Below are positions 8,788 through 15,362 of a stretch of DNA of 22,927 nt, one piece after another. Under the pieces are notes generated by a model. It ran no database searches and was not told the origin of the DNA. It was given only the letters and a program-made list of their open reading frames with translations. Both the position numbers and the translations under genes were made by a program. Source of the DNA: an uncultured Bacteroidales bacterium (lineage in GTDB: Bacteria; Bacteroidota; Bacteroidia; Bacteroidales; P3); NCBI GenBank assembly GCA_937884485.1, contig CALGCG010000033.1:1-22927 (forward strand), in the 5' to 3' direction. Every line of letters begins with the position of its first letter. Position 1 is the stretch's first letter.

Positions 8788-9180
8788 TTACTTTTGTTGC
8801 TGGTTTTTCTTGCGTTCGTTGCCGATGGTGATTACCATGGCCGCGGTTTCGAACACCATCATGGCCGCAAAGCCGATGCAGAATGCCAGGGCGAAGGGCT
8901 TGGCATGGGCTGTATGGGTGAAGAGGTAGGCGGCGAAGACCGCGAGGTGGACGAAGAGGGTGGCGATGGTGGTGGCCAGGAAGACCTGCACGAAGCGCCG
9001 GGGCGACTGGTACATGCTCTTCAGCACAATGTAGTGCTGCACGCCGGTGACCACAGCAAAATAGAGTGCCAACAACGGCATTACCGTCAGGAAAGCCTGC
9101 GGTGCGGTCCACATGACCACGAACGAGGCCAGCGCCAGCAGCAGGGCCATGGCAACGAGGGCGATATAGTAGCGCTTCAT
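8788..9180 (-). CDS. Small four-helix inner membrane protein, function unknown
   Basis: 130 residues from ATG 9180, whose A is also the last base of the pyrI stop (TGATG). A GTG three bases upstream is a less likely start. Four hydrophobic segments are visible at about residues 5-24, 30-50, 67-88 and 97-118, with a basic C-terminal tail (NERKKNQQQK). There are no recognisable catalytic motifs. Its position as the last gene of the pyrB-pyrI series suggests cotranscription and translational coupling, not necessarily a role in pyrimidine metabolism. I do not recognise the family. Confidence 0.75.
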   Translation of the reverse strand: MKRYYIALVAMALLLALASFVVMWTAPQAFLTVMPLLALYFAVVTGVQHYIVLKSMYQSPRRFVQVFLATTIATLFVHLAVFAAYLFTHTAHAKPFALAFCIGFAAMMVFETAAMVITIGNERKKNQQQK

Positions 9181-9641
9181 CACTCAGCGAACTTCATGGT
9201 TTCCTTTGTGGTGAACTTCTCGCAGTAGTGGCAGCGGAGTTTGAGGTTCTCCTTGTCGACGACGTCGAATTTGGTGGGAACCACTTCGGCGTTGGTGATG
9301 CACTTGGGGTTGGCACAGCGGACGAAGTTCTCGATGTGGTCAGGAATTTCGGCGCGGAATTTCTTCACGACCTTGTAGTCCTCGATGTCGATGATGGAGG
9401 CAAAAGGTGCCACAAGGGCAATCTTGCTGACCTCCTCGACGGAGAAGTGCTTGTTTTTGATTTTTATAATGCCTTTGCGGCCAAGTTTCTCACTGCTGAG
9501 ATAGTTGCCAATGAGCACTTCGTCCTTATATTTTTCCAGGCCAAGAATACGGATGACCTGGTATACCGATTCGGTGGCTATGTGGTCAATGACGGTGCCG
9601 TTTTCGATAGCACTGACGACCATTTCTTTCTTGTTCTCCAT
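9180..9641 (-). CDS. pyrI: Aspartate carbamoyltransferase regulatory subunit
   Basis: 153 residues from ATG 9641. It binds nucleotide effectors (CTP/ATP) and holds the PyrB trimers in the allosteric holoenzyme. The zinc-binding cysteines that contact PyrB are all present: Cys109 and Cys114 (CANPKC) and Cys137 and Cys140 (CHYC), close to 109/114/138/141 in E. coli PyrI. The N-terminal allosteric domain shows IENGTVIDHI near residues 12-21 and NYLSSEKLGRKGIIKI. The frame stays open far upstream across pyrB, but only ATG 9641 gives the family N-terminus. It lies 53 bases after pyrB, separated by a short-repeat tract, and overlaps the next gene by one base. Confidence 0.96.
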   Translation of the reverse strand: MENKKEMVVSAIENGTVIDHIATESVYQVIRILGLEKYKDEVLIGNYLSSEKLGRKGIIKIKNKHFSVEEVSKIALVAPFASIIDIEDYKVVKKFRAEIPDHIENFVRCANPKCITNAEVVPTKFDVVDKENLKLRCHYCEKFTTKETMKFAE

Positions 9642-9647
9642 AAGACG

Positions 9648-9695
9648 TTGATATGTTGATACGTTGATATGATTTTTATATTGATATGTTGATAC
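9648..9695. repeat. 8-bp tandem repeat tract between pyrB and pyrI
   Basis: On the plus strand the unit GTTGATAT/GTTGATAC repeats three times from 9647, is interrupted by GATTTTTATA, and resumes with two more units. TTGATATGTTGATAC occurs identically at 9648-9662 and 9681-9695. It fills the whole spacer between the pyrB stop and the pyrI start and touches the stop codon. Confidence 0.85.
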
Positions 9696-10612
9696 TATCT
9701 GACGCCGAGGATGGCGGCCATGAGGGCCTGGCGGACATATACGCCGTTCTGAGCCTGCTGGAAGTAGTAGGCATAGGGGGTGGAGTCGACGTCGGTGGTA
9801 ATCTCGTTGACGCGGGGCAGGGGGTGGAGGATGCGCATGTTCTCCTTGCAGCCTTTGAGCATATCGGCGGTAAGGATGCAGCTGTCCTTCACACGTTCGT
9901 ACTCCATCGGATCCGGGAAGCGTTCGCGTTGCACTCGGGTCATATAGATGATGTCGGCGGTGGGGATTACATCGCGAAGGTCTGTGTACTGGTAGTATTT
10001 CAAACCGGCATTCTTGACGCTCATCTTGACACTGCTGGGCATCTTCAACTCCTGTGGCGACACGAAATGGAATGTGGCTCCAAAATTGCACATTGCTTGA
10101 GTCAGCGAGTGTACGGTGCGGCCGTATTTGAGGTCGCCCACCATGGCGATATTCAGGTTCTCCAAGGTGCCCTGGGTCTTGCGGATACTGTACAGGTCGA
10201 GCATGCACTGTGTGGGATGCTGGTTGGCACCGTCGCCTGCATTGATGACGGGCACTGACGACACCTCGGAAGCATATCGCGACGAGCCCTCTTTGGGGTT
10301 GCGCATCACGATAAGGTCGCTGTAGGAAGAGACCATGACAATGGTGTCATGCAACGATTCGCCTTTCTGGACGCTCGTGCCGCCCGGATCGGAAAAACCA
10401 ATGATGCGGGCGCCAAGCTGGTTGGCGGCGCTCTCAAAACTCAGTCGTGTACGCGTGGATGGCTCAAAGAAGAGCGTTGCCACAACCTTGTCACTGAGGA
10501 TTTTCTGTTTCGGATTCTTCTCGAATCCTTCGGCAATGTCCAACACCTGGATGTATTCCTCCTTGGAGAAATCGGTGATGGAGATGAGGTTGCGTCCTTT
10601 TAATGTGCTCAT
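9695..10612 (-). CDS. pyrB: Aspartate carbamoyltransferase catalytic subunit
   Basis: 305 residues, the usual length. It catalyses the committed step of pyrimidine synthesis, condensing carbamoyl phosphate with aspartate in the cytoplasm. Visible motifs: the carbamoyl-phosphate loop FFEPSTRTRLSFE (Ser52-Thr-Arg-Thr55), the flexible loop Lys83 in TSVQKGESLHD, VMRNPKEGSS, QHPTQ (His132, Gln135) and HPLPRVNEI near the C-terminus. These keep the active-site residues of E. coli PyrB. ATG 10612 is the only sensible start. A TPR lipoprotein gene ends 25 bases upstream, so pyrB-pyrI may be transcribed from a promoter farther up. The regulatory subunit follows directly, so this is the allosteric class. 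Confidence 0.97.
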   Translation of the reverse strand: MSTLKGRNLISITDFSKEEYIQVLDIAEGFEKNPKQKILSDKVVATLFFEPSTRTRLSFESAANQLGARIIGFSDPGGTSVQKGESLHDTIVMVSSYSDLIVMRNPKEGSSRYASEVSSVPVINAGDGANQHPTQCMLDLYSIRKTQGTLENLNIAMVGDLKYGRTVHSLTQAMCNFGATFHFVSPQELKMPSSVKMSVKNAGLKYYQYTDLRDVIPTADIIYMTRVQRERFPDPMEYERVKDSCILTADMLKGCKENMRILHPLPRVNEITTDVDSTPYAYYFQQAQNGVYVRQALMAAILGVR

Positions 10613-10637
10613 AATTATGATGGTATTATGTTGTTTT

Positions 10638-11633
10638 TTATTTTATTCTTTTCATTCCCTCGAGGGCAGGTTGATAGGTTGCATTGATGGACAACGCCTT
10701 CTCATAGTCGGCCCGTGCTTGTGTTTTATCTCCGTTGAGTTCGTATGCGCTGCCACGATTGGCATAAGCCTCGATGTATTCACTGTTGTTTTCCAATGCT
10801 TTGGTAAAATATTCAATAGCACGGGGATAGTCACGATAGAAAAACAGCTCGATATAACCAAGATTGTGCCATGCATCAGCGCTGGCCGGATTAATGTCGA
10901 GTATCTGATGGTACAGGGTTTCGGCATTTTCCATTTCTTTGCGGTCCTGGTAGTATAACGCTAAAGCATACATTGTATTTGTGTTCGATGGCTCGAGGTT
11001 TAGCGCCGTCGAAAGATATTCGACAGCCAGCGGATTGTTCACCGATGCATAGAGCACGCCAAGCTGTTCGTATGCCGGGGCAAAGTCGGGAAATTTGTCG
11101 CATACGCGACGAAATATTTGCACGGCATTGGCTGTGTCGCCTTTTTCCTTGTAGATGAATCCCTTCATGAAAAGCGCTGTGCGGTTGTTGCCGTCCCTTT
11201 CCGTAACATTTGTAAGGTAGCGTAATGAGCGGTCATAGTCCCTGCTGTAGAAAGTAATCTCTCCAAGTTTCAGTTGCACCTCCCTGTTGTCTGGTGCCAT
11301 GCGCTCAGCTTCTTCAAGCGTGCGGTAGCTTTCCTCAATATTTCCACTGGCAAAGAAAATGTCCGACTTCAGTAGCAGGTAGTCCAGATTTTTGGGGTCG
11401 TTCTGCAAGGCACGGGTAATGTCGAATGAGGCCTCTTGTGTACGATGCAGATTCAGAAGGACTCGGGCGCGGGCAGCAAGGAGTTCAGCATTGTCGGGGT
11501 CTTGTTCGATGTTTAGGTCGAGCAGCTCCAGTTTCACGCTGTCGGCCATGTCGTCGGTCACTTCGCGCTGGCCGCAGGCGGCGGTCAGCAGGGGCAGCAG
11601 GGCCAGGAGGCAGTATGTGTATATGTTTTTCAT
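10638..11633 (-). CDS. TPR-repeat lipoprotein
   Basis: 331 residues. The N-terminus MKNIYTYCLLALLPLLTAAC is a lipoprotein signal with the likely lipidated Cys20, followed by GQ. The rest consists of about eight tetratricopeptide repeats of about 34 residues, for example AELLAARARVLLNLHRTQEA, ALFMKGFIYKEKGDTANAVQ, AWHNLGYIELFFYRDYPRAI and AYANRGSAYELNGDKTQARA. It should be membrane-anchored and act as a protein-binding scaffold. Similar lipoproteins are common in Bacteroidota and are often named only by their TPRs. It sits between dus (28 bases upstream) and pyrB (25 bases downstream), probably in one transcript, with no obvious functional link to either. Confidence 0.88.
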   Translation of the reverse strand: MKNIYTYCLLALLPLLTAACGQREVTDDMADSVKLELLDLNIEQDPDNAELLAARARVLLNLHRTQEASFDITRALQNDPKNLDYLLLKSDIFFASGNIEESYRTLEEAERMAPDNREVQLKLGEITFYSRDYDRSLRYLTNVTERDGNNRTALFMKGFIYKEKGDTANAVQIFRRVCDKFPDFAPAYEQLGVLYASVNNPLAVEYLSTALNLEPSNTNTMYALALYYQDRKEMENAETLYHQILDINPASADAWHNLGYIELFFYRDYPRAIEYFTKALENNSEYIEAYANRGSAYELNGDKTQARADYEKALSINATYQPALEGMKRIK

Positions 11634-11661
11634 TGCACTATATTACGTAAAAAAGTCATTT

Positions 11662-12594
11662 TTATTGTAGCAAATCGCAAATCATTTTTTCAACAATTGT
11701 CAGTTTCTCCTGATGGAGCACCTGCCGGGCCTGCATCTCGCTGATGGGCAGCGACTTCCATACGAGACACCAGTATTCTTTTATTTTCCGTATGCGTGCC
11801 TGGTCGGTGGGCATTGTTGAAAGAATCTCCTGCACCAGGCGTTCGATGAAGTGCGCTGCGAGGCGCAGGTCGTTGCCGTTGTCGCGGTCGGGGTTGGCGA
11901 TGTCGAGGGGCAGGGTGGGGCGGTAGAGGACGCCGCGGCCCACCATGAGGTCGGCCACCTGGGGGTAGCGCTGGCGGATGCTCCGGGCGTCGGCGCCGGT
12001 GAGGATGTCGCCGTTGTAGATGACCGGGGCCTTGAGCAGCGGCAGCACCTGCGAGAATGTTTCCATGTCGGGGTGGCCGTTGTATTGCTGCCGTCCCAGC
12101 CGGGGGTGTACCGTTACGCTGGCCAGCGGATAATCGTTGAGGACGGGGATGAGGCGGAAGATGTCGTCGGTGCTCTTCAGTCCGAGGCGCACCTTGACGC
12201 TGAGGCGGGGTTTCAACTGGGGCAGCACGGCGTCGAGGATGGTGCGCACCTCGTCGGGGTAGGGCAGTATGCCGCTGCCGCGGTGTTTGGCCGCCACCTT
12301 GCGCATGGGGCAGCCCATGTTCCAGTTCAACTCGTTGTAGCCCAGGTCGAAGAGGCGGTTACCTAAGGCGATGAATTCGTCGGGTTCCTTGCCGAGAATC
12401 TGCGGTATGACGGGGATGGAAGCGGCGTTGTTCTCCGGCAGCACGTCCTCGATTTTGTCCCAGGCGTCGGCAAGGTTGCCGTGGGTGAGCGAGAGGAACG
12501 GCGACACGGCCAGGGCGATGGCGCCGGGGAAGCACTCTTCGTACACGCGGCGGAACATCACCTCGGTGAGGCCTTGCATCGGGGCAAGAATCAT
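11662..12594 (-). CDS. tRNA-dihydrouridine synthase family protein
   Basis: FMN enzyme that reduces specific uridines of tRNA to dihydrouridine. 310 residues from ATG 12594. The frame is open much farther upstream, but this ATG gives the family start MILAPMQGLTEVMFRR and overlaps the cvpA stop as ATGA. Motifs along the TIM barrel: substrate and FMN contacts NELNWNMGCPMRKV with the catalytic Cys95, SVKVRLG (Lys134), TVHPRLGRQQY (His163), VIYNGDI and the phosphate-binding LMVGRG near 217-221. The Met-rich NMGCPMRKV and HPRLGRQQY differ from the E. coli DusA/B/C consensus, so I do not assign a subfamily. The C-terminus contains the helical recognition domain (IRKIKEYWCLVW). Confidence 0.92.
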   Translation of the reverse strand: MILAPMQGLTEVMFRRVYEECFPGAIALAVSPFLSLTHGNLADAWDKIEDVLPENNAASIPVIPQILGKEPDEFIALGNRLFDLGYNELNWNMGCPMRKVAAKHRGSGILPYPDEVRTILDAVLPQLKPRLSVKVRLGLKSTDDIFRLIPVLNDYPLASVTVHPRLGRQQYNGHPDMETFSQVLPLLKAPVIYNGDILTGADARSIRQRYPQVADLMVGRGVLYRPTLPLDIANPDRDNGNDLRLAAHFIERLVQEILSTMPTDQARIRKIKEYWCLVWKSLPISEMQARQVLHQEKLTIVEKMICDLLQ

Positions 12595-13118
12595 TCGCCC
12601 TCCTTTCCGCCACCGACGATTTTCGATGGCAGGTCCTGGTGTTCCTCGATGAAATCCTTCAGCGAGGAGATGAGGAGGTTGCCGGTGGAGTAGACCGGTT
12701 TGTAGAGGAAACTGTCGGCTTTGGTCTTGGGGGTGATGAGCTGCTCCTGCTTGTCGAGGAGCACGATGCCGTTGAGGATGACGGCGAGGATGCACAGCGC
12801 CTTGGCCATGCCGAGGGCGGCGCCGACGACCTTGTTGGCCAGGGAGAGGTGGGCCGATTTCACCATCCGTTCTATTCCGCGGCCAAGCAGGTAGGTCAGC
12901 GCCAGCGCCCCGACGAAGGTGATGAAGAAGGCGATGAGAATGGCGCTTTCGCCGGTGAGGCCCAGGAGGGTTGCCACGAGTTGCGACAGGTGCACGGCGG
13001 CCCAGATGCCCGCCACGATGCCGGCCAGGGTGGCGGCTTCGCGGATGATGCCTTTCTTCCAGCCCACGAAGACCAGCCAGCCGATGGGGATGAGCAGTAG
13101 TATGTCCAGTATTGTCAT
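12591..13118 (-). CDS. cvpA: CvpA family membrane protein
   Basis: 175 residues with the CvpA/colicin V production layout: N-terminal ILDILLLIPIGWLVFVGWKK, then GIIREAATLAGIVAGIWAA, then two more hydrophobic segments (about residues 60-82 and 100-122), and a soluble C-terminal tail. The conserved cores G.kKG..rE and T.i..llg are visible (GWKKGIIREA, ALTYLLGRGIERM). CvpA proteins affect envelope homeostasis and, in E. coli, colicin V export; their biochemical role is unclear. Its stop overlaps the dus start by four bases. Upstream, a terminator hairpin (13137-13164) and a possible -7 box (13189-13196) lie in its leader. Confidence 0.85.
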   Translation of the reverse strand: MTILDILLLIPIGWLVFVGWKKGIIREAATLAGIVAGIWAAVHLSQLVATLLGLTGESAILIAFFITFVGALALTYLLGRGIERMVKSAHLSLANKVVGAALGMAKALCILAVILNGIVLLDKQEQLITPKTKADSFLYKPVYSTGNLLISSLKDFIEEHQDLPSKIVGGGKEGE

Positions 13119-13136
13119 TTGTCAGAAAACAAAACA

Positions 13137-13164
13137 AGCGCCCTGCCAGAGGTGGCAAGGCGCT
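13137..13164 (-). terminator. Intrinsic terminator or attenuator ahead of cvpA
   Basis: On the minus strand a 12-bp stem (AGCGCCTTGCCA with TGGCAGGGCGCT, one G-T pair) has a CCTC loop and is followed by TTGTTTTGTTTT. It would end transcription of the obgE-PAP2 unit. A -7-like TATCTTTG (complement of 13189-13196) lies before it, so the hairpin may also sit inside the cvpA leader. Confidence 0.75.
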
Positions 13165-13188
13165 CTAATAACACATTTCTTTCTCTAT

Positions 13189-13196
13189 CAAAGATA
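13189..13196 (-). promoter_or_regulatory. Possible -7 box for the cvpA operon
   Basis: TATCTTTG on the minus strand fits TAnnTTTG. The -33 position shows only TTTA at a spacing of 21 bases, so the promoter is tentative. The box is part of a small CTATC/GATAG inverted repeat. Confidence 0.35.
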
Positions 13197-13230
13197 GAAA
13201 TAAGCAAGCACGTCATATAAAACGAAAGAT

Positions 13231-13830
13231 TCATTTTTTTGTTTCGTTTTTTTGTAACTTTTTTTCTATCCAGTTGATAAACAGGTTGATTAAAATGCCA
13301 ACCAGTATGCCGAAGAGGGCGCCGCACAGCAGGTCGCCGGGGTAGTGCTTGCCCAGGTAGGCGCGGCTGTAGCTGGTCAGCACGGCCCATGCGGCAAAGA
13401 AGATGGGCACAATCAGCGCCTTTCCTTTCTCCATGCCGGGCCAGCGGCGGTAGCGGAGGAAGAAGAAGGTGGCTATGGCGAAGGCGTTGGCGGCATGCGA
13501 GGAGATGAATCCGTAGAGGCCTCCGCAGCCTTCGCGGAACATGTGCACGTCGGGCAGCGCATGGCATGGACGCAGGCGGCAGACGGTGTTTTTGAAGAGT
13601 TGCACCGATCCTTGGTCGGCTAGCAGGAAGCACAGCCCAATGGCGGCCAGCACGAGCCACCATTTGCGCGGTTCGCGCACCAGGGTTGTCAGTCCGAAAC
13701 CTGCCACGATGACCACCAGCCAGCTCCATCGGCTGCTCAGCACCCACATCACCCAGTCCATCGCCGTGCAATGGTGGTGGTTGATGAGGTAGAACAGCTG
13801 AGTGTCGAGGTTGTTCAATGCTTCAATCAT
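13231..13830 (-). CDS. PAP2-family membrane phosphatase
   Basis: 199 residues with five to six hydrophobic segments. The three phosphatase motifs are present: KNTVCRLRP (Lys80 to Pro88, motif KxxxxxxRP), GFISSHAANAF (motif PSGH, here SSH with His112) and SYSRAYLGKHYPGD (Ser155, Arg156, His162 and Asp166; motif SRxxxxxHxxxD). These form the histidine-phosphatase site facing the periplasm. Substrates in this family are lipid phosphates such as undecaprenyl diphosphate or phosphatidylglycerol phosphate; which one applies here cannot be read. It starts 58 bases after obgE, and its first seven codons belong to a 38-bp direct repeat that also covers the end of obgE. Confidence 0.92.
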   Translation of the reverse strand: MIEALNNLDTQLFYLINHHHCTAMDWVMWVLSSRWSWLVVIVAGFGLTTLVREPRKWWLVLAAIGLCFLLADQGSVQLFKNTVCRLRPCHALPDVHMFREGCGGLYGFISSHAANAFAIATFFFLRYRRWPGMEKGKALIVPIFFAAWAVLTSYSRAYLGKHYPGDLLCGALFGILVGILINLFINWIEKKLQKNETKK

Positions 13831-13911
13831 GGGCGGTCAACTTTTGGAGCGCCGGCATCCTGCCGGCATAAACAGGTTGTTCGTTGCTTTAATTATGGAC
13901 GGTCAACTTTC
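13808..13911. repeat. 38-bp imperfect direct repeat flanking a palindrome, between obgE and the PAP2 gene
   Basis: Copy 1 (13808-13845) and copy 2 (13874-13911) agree at 32 of 38 positions by hand alignment and are offset by 66 bases. Both contain AGGTTGTTC and CGGTCAACTTT. Copy 1 covers the PAP2 start codon, copy 2 the obgE stop codon. Between them is the hairpin GCCGGCA/TGCCGGC (13851-13867), which resembles REP-type palindromes. Confidence 0.8.
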
Positions 13912-14884
13912 TGAATATAGCATCTTTAAGTTCCTGGATATTCTGCCCGCTGACGGCGCTGATGAATATGCATTCAATCCCCTTGGGCAGGTGGCGCTTC
14001 AGCTGTTTCTGCATGTCTTCGTCGAGCATGTCGCACTTGGTGACGGCCAGGATGCGCTGCTTGTCCAGCAACTCGGGGTTGTATTTCTTCAGTTCGTCGA
14101 GCAGCACGTGGTACTCCTTGGCGATCTCCAGTTGTTCGCAGCTGACCATGAAAAGCAGAATGGAGTTGCGCTCGATGTGGCGCAGGAAGCGCAGGCCGAG
14201 GCCCTTGCCCTCGGCGGCGCCCTCGATGATGCCGGGGATGTCGGCGATGCAGAACGACTGGTCGTCGCGGTACTTCACGATGCCCAGGTTGGGCACCAGG
14301 GTGGTGAAGGGGTAGTTGGCTATCTCGGGTTTGGCGGCGCTGACGACGCTCAGCAGGGTGCTCTTGCCGGCGTTGGGGAAGCCCACCAGGCCCACATCGG
14401 CCAGCACCTTCAGCTCTATAATCACCCACCGCTCCTCGGCGGGCTCGCCGGGCTGGGCGTAGCGGGGCGTCTGGTTGGTGGCGCTCTTGAAGTGGTCGTT
14501 GCCCAGGCCGCCGCGGCCGCCCTTGGCGATGATCAGCTCCTGGCCCTCCTCGGTCACCTCGCCGAGGGGTTCGCCTGTCTCGGCGTCGCGGCAGACGCAG
14601 CCCAGCGGCACTTCCAGTATCTGGTCCTTGCCTGTGCGGCCGGTGCAGAGGTTCTCGCCGCCGTTCTGGCCGTCCTCGGCGAAGACGTGCTTGGTGTACT
14701 TCAGGTGCAGCAGGGTCCACCGCTGCGTGGTGCCGCGCAGGATGACGTGGCCGCCGCGGCCGCCGTCGCCGCCGTCGGGACCCGCCTTGGCGTTGTATTT
14801 CACCCGCAGCAGGTGCGCACTTCCCGCGCCGCCCTTGCCGCTCCGCACCAGTATCTTGACGTAGTCTACAAAGTTAGAGGTCAT
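13889..14884 (-). CDS. obgE: Obg-family GTPase
   Basis: 331 residues from ATG 14884. This start gives the conserved MTSNFVDYVKILVRSGKGGA; the frame runs farther into the repeat region but not as Obg. The N-terminal glycine-rich Obg fold spans residues 1-157 (KAGPDGGDGGRGGHVILRG, GGRGGLGNDHFKSATNQTPR). The G domain shows P-loop GFPNAGKST (168-176), switch II DIPGIIEGAAEGKGLG (215-230), TKCD (282-285) and ISAVSG (308-313). No C-terminal OCT domain is present, common in this phylum. It binds the large ribosomal subunit during late assembly and links GTP/ppGpp to growth. Codon use is markedly GC-rich (44 of 60 bases at 14161-14220). It is driven by an unusual array of duplicated promoters. Confidence 0.97.
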   Translation of the reverse strand: MTSNFVDYVKILVRSGKGGAGSAHLLRVKYNAKAGPDGGDGGRGGHVILRGTTQRWTLLHLKYTKHVFAEDGQNGGENLCTGRTGKDQILEVPLGCVCRDAETGEPLGEVTEEGQELIIAKGGRGGLGNDHFKSATNQTPRYAQPGEPAEERWVIIELKVLADVGLVGFPNAGKSTLLSVVSAAKPEIANYPFTTLVPNLGIVKYRDDQSFCIADIPGIIEGAAEGKGLGLRFLRHIERNSILLFMVSCEQLEIAKEYHVLLDELKKYNPELLDKQRILAVTKCDMLDEDMQKQLKRHLPKGIECIFISAVSGQNIQELKDAIFRKLTVHN

Positions 14885-14906
14885 TGCTTGTCCTATTTTC
14901 AAAATG

Positions 14907-14937
14907 CAAAGATACGAAAGTTGAGCGATATGGCAAA
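14907..14937 (-). promoter_or_regulatory. Proximal obgE promoter (perfect Bacteroidota consensus)
   Basis: Minus strand TTTG (complement of 14934-14937), exactly 19 bases, then TATCTTTG (complement of 14907-14914). It lies 23 bases from the obgE start and is the best consensus promoter in the window. Confidence 0.8.
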
Positions 14938-15091
14938 ATTTTTTTTGACATATCCGAAATGGAGTATCTAACACGAAGTGAAAGATACGAAAGTTGAGTT
15001 ATATGGCAAAATTTATTTTGAAATATCCGAAATGAAGTATCTAATACGAAGTGAAAGATACGACAAATTTCCGATATGGCAAAATCAAAAG
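14908..15091 (-). repeat. 73-bp tandem repeat carrying the obgE promoter
   Basis: Unit 1 is 14908-14980, unit 2 is 14981-15053, and a partial, more diverged unit 3 begins at 15054 and fades near 15091. Units 1 and 2 match at 67 of 73 positions by hand alignment. Each carries TTTG-N19-TATCTTT; only unit 1 completes the -7 box with G (units 2 and 3 end in C). The copies at 14980-15010 and 15053-15083 are candidate additional promoters. Confidence 0.9.
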
Positions 15092-15362
15092 TAAGTTTAT
15101 AGGTTTTACTCCCCATTTACTCCCCTTTTAATCATCCTTTACTCAAATTCTGCCTGGGTACTGGGTGGGGCTAAGGATCTCCTATGATGCTTATATGTTC
15201 AGTACGGTTCCCCAACTGGGTTCCAAACTGTAGATGTCGCAGACGAACTGGAATTCTTTGTGATTGGGGTTGCGGAGATAGTCTATGACAGCGTGGTAGG
15301 AGATTTGGTATATCCAGATAAAATGCATACTTTTTCTTTTAGATGCCGTCTTTTGATGACCA
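15092..15362. other. Gap between obgE repeats and the BspA-like gene
   Basis: AT-rich. It contains an 11-bp doublet, ATTTACTCCCC-like, at 15105-15125, and a 45-codon minus-strand frame described separately. No terminator with a clear U-tract was found for the BspA-like gene. Confidence 0.5.
15191..15328 (-). CDS. Small ORF of 45 codons, possible gene remnant
   Basis: ATG 15328 to TAA 15191. It encodes a 45-residue product with a protein-like mix: MHFIWIYQISYHAVIDYLRN, then PNHKEFQFVC and DIYSLEPSWGTVLNI. Codons such as CTC, CGC, AAC, CCC, GAC and ATC are those preferred by neighbouring real genes, unlike the surrounding AT-rich DNA. I do not recognise a family. It follows the BspA-like gene by 34 bases in the same orientation and could be a small gene or the tail of a lost one. 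Without homologues this stays weak. Confidence 0.3.
   Translation of the reverse strand: MHFIWIYQISYHAVIDYLRNPNHKEFQFVCDIYSLEPSWGTVLNI

Noticed and set aside
12597..13158. Upstream extension of the dus frame across cvpA
   Set aside because: The extension is Arg/His/Pro-rich shadow of cvpA; ATG 12594 gives the family N-terminus.
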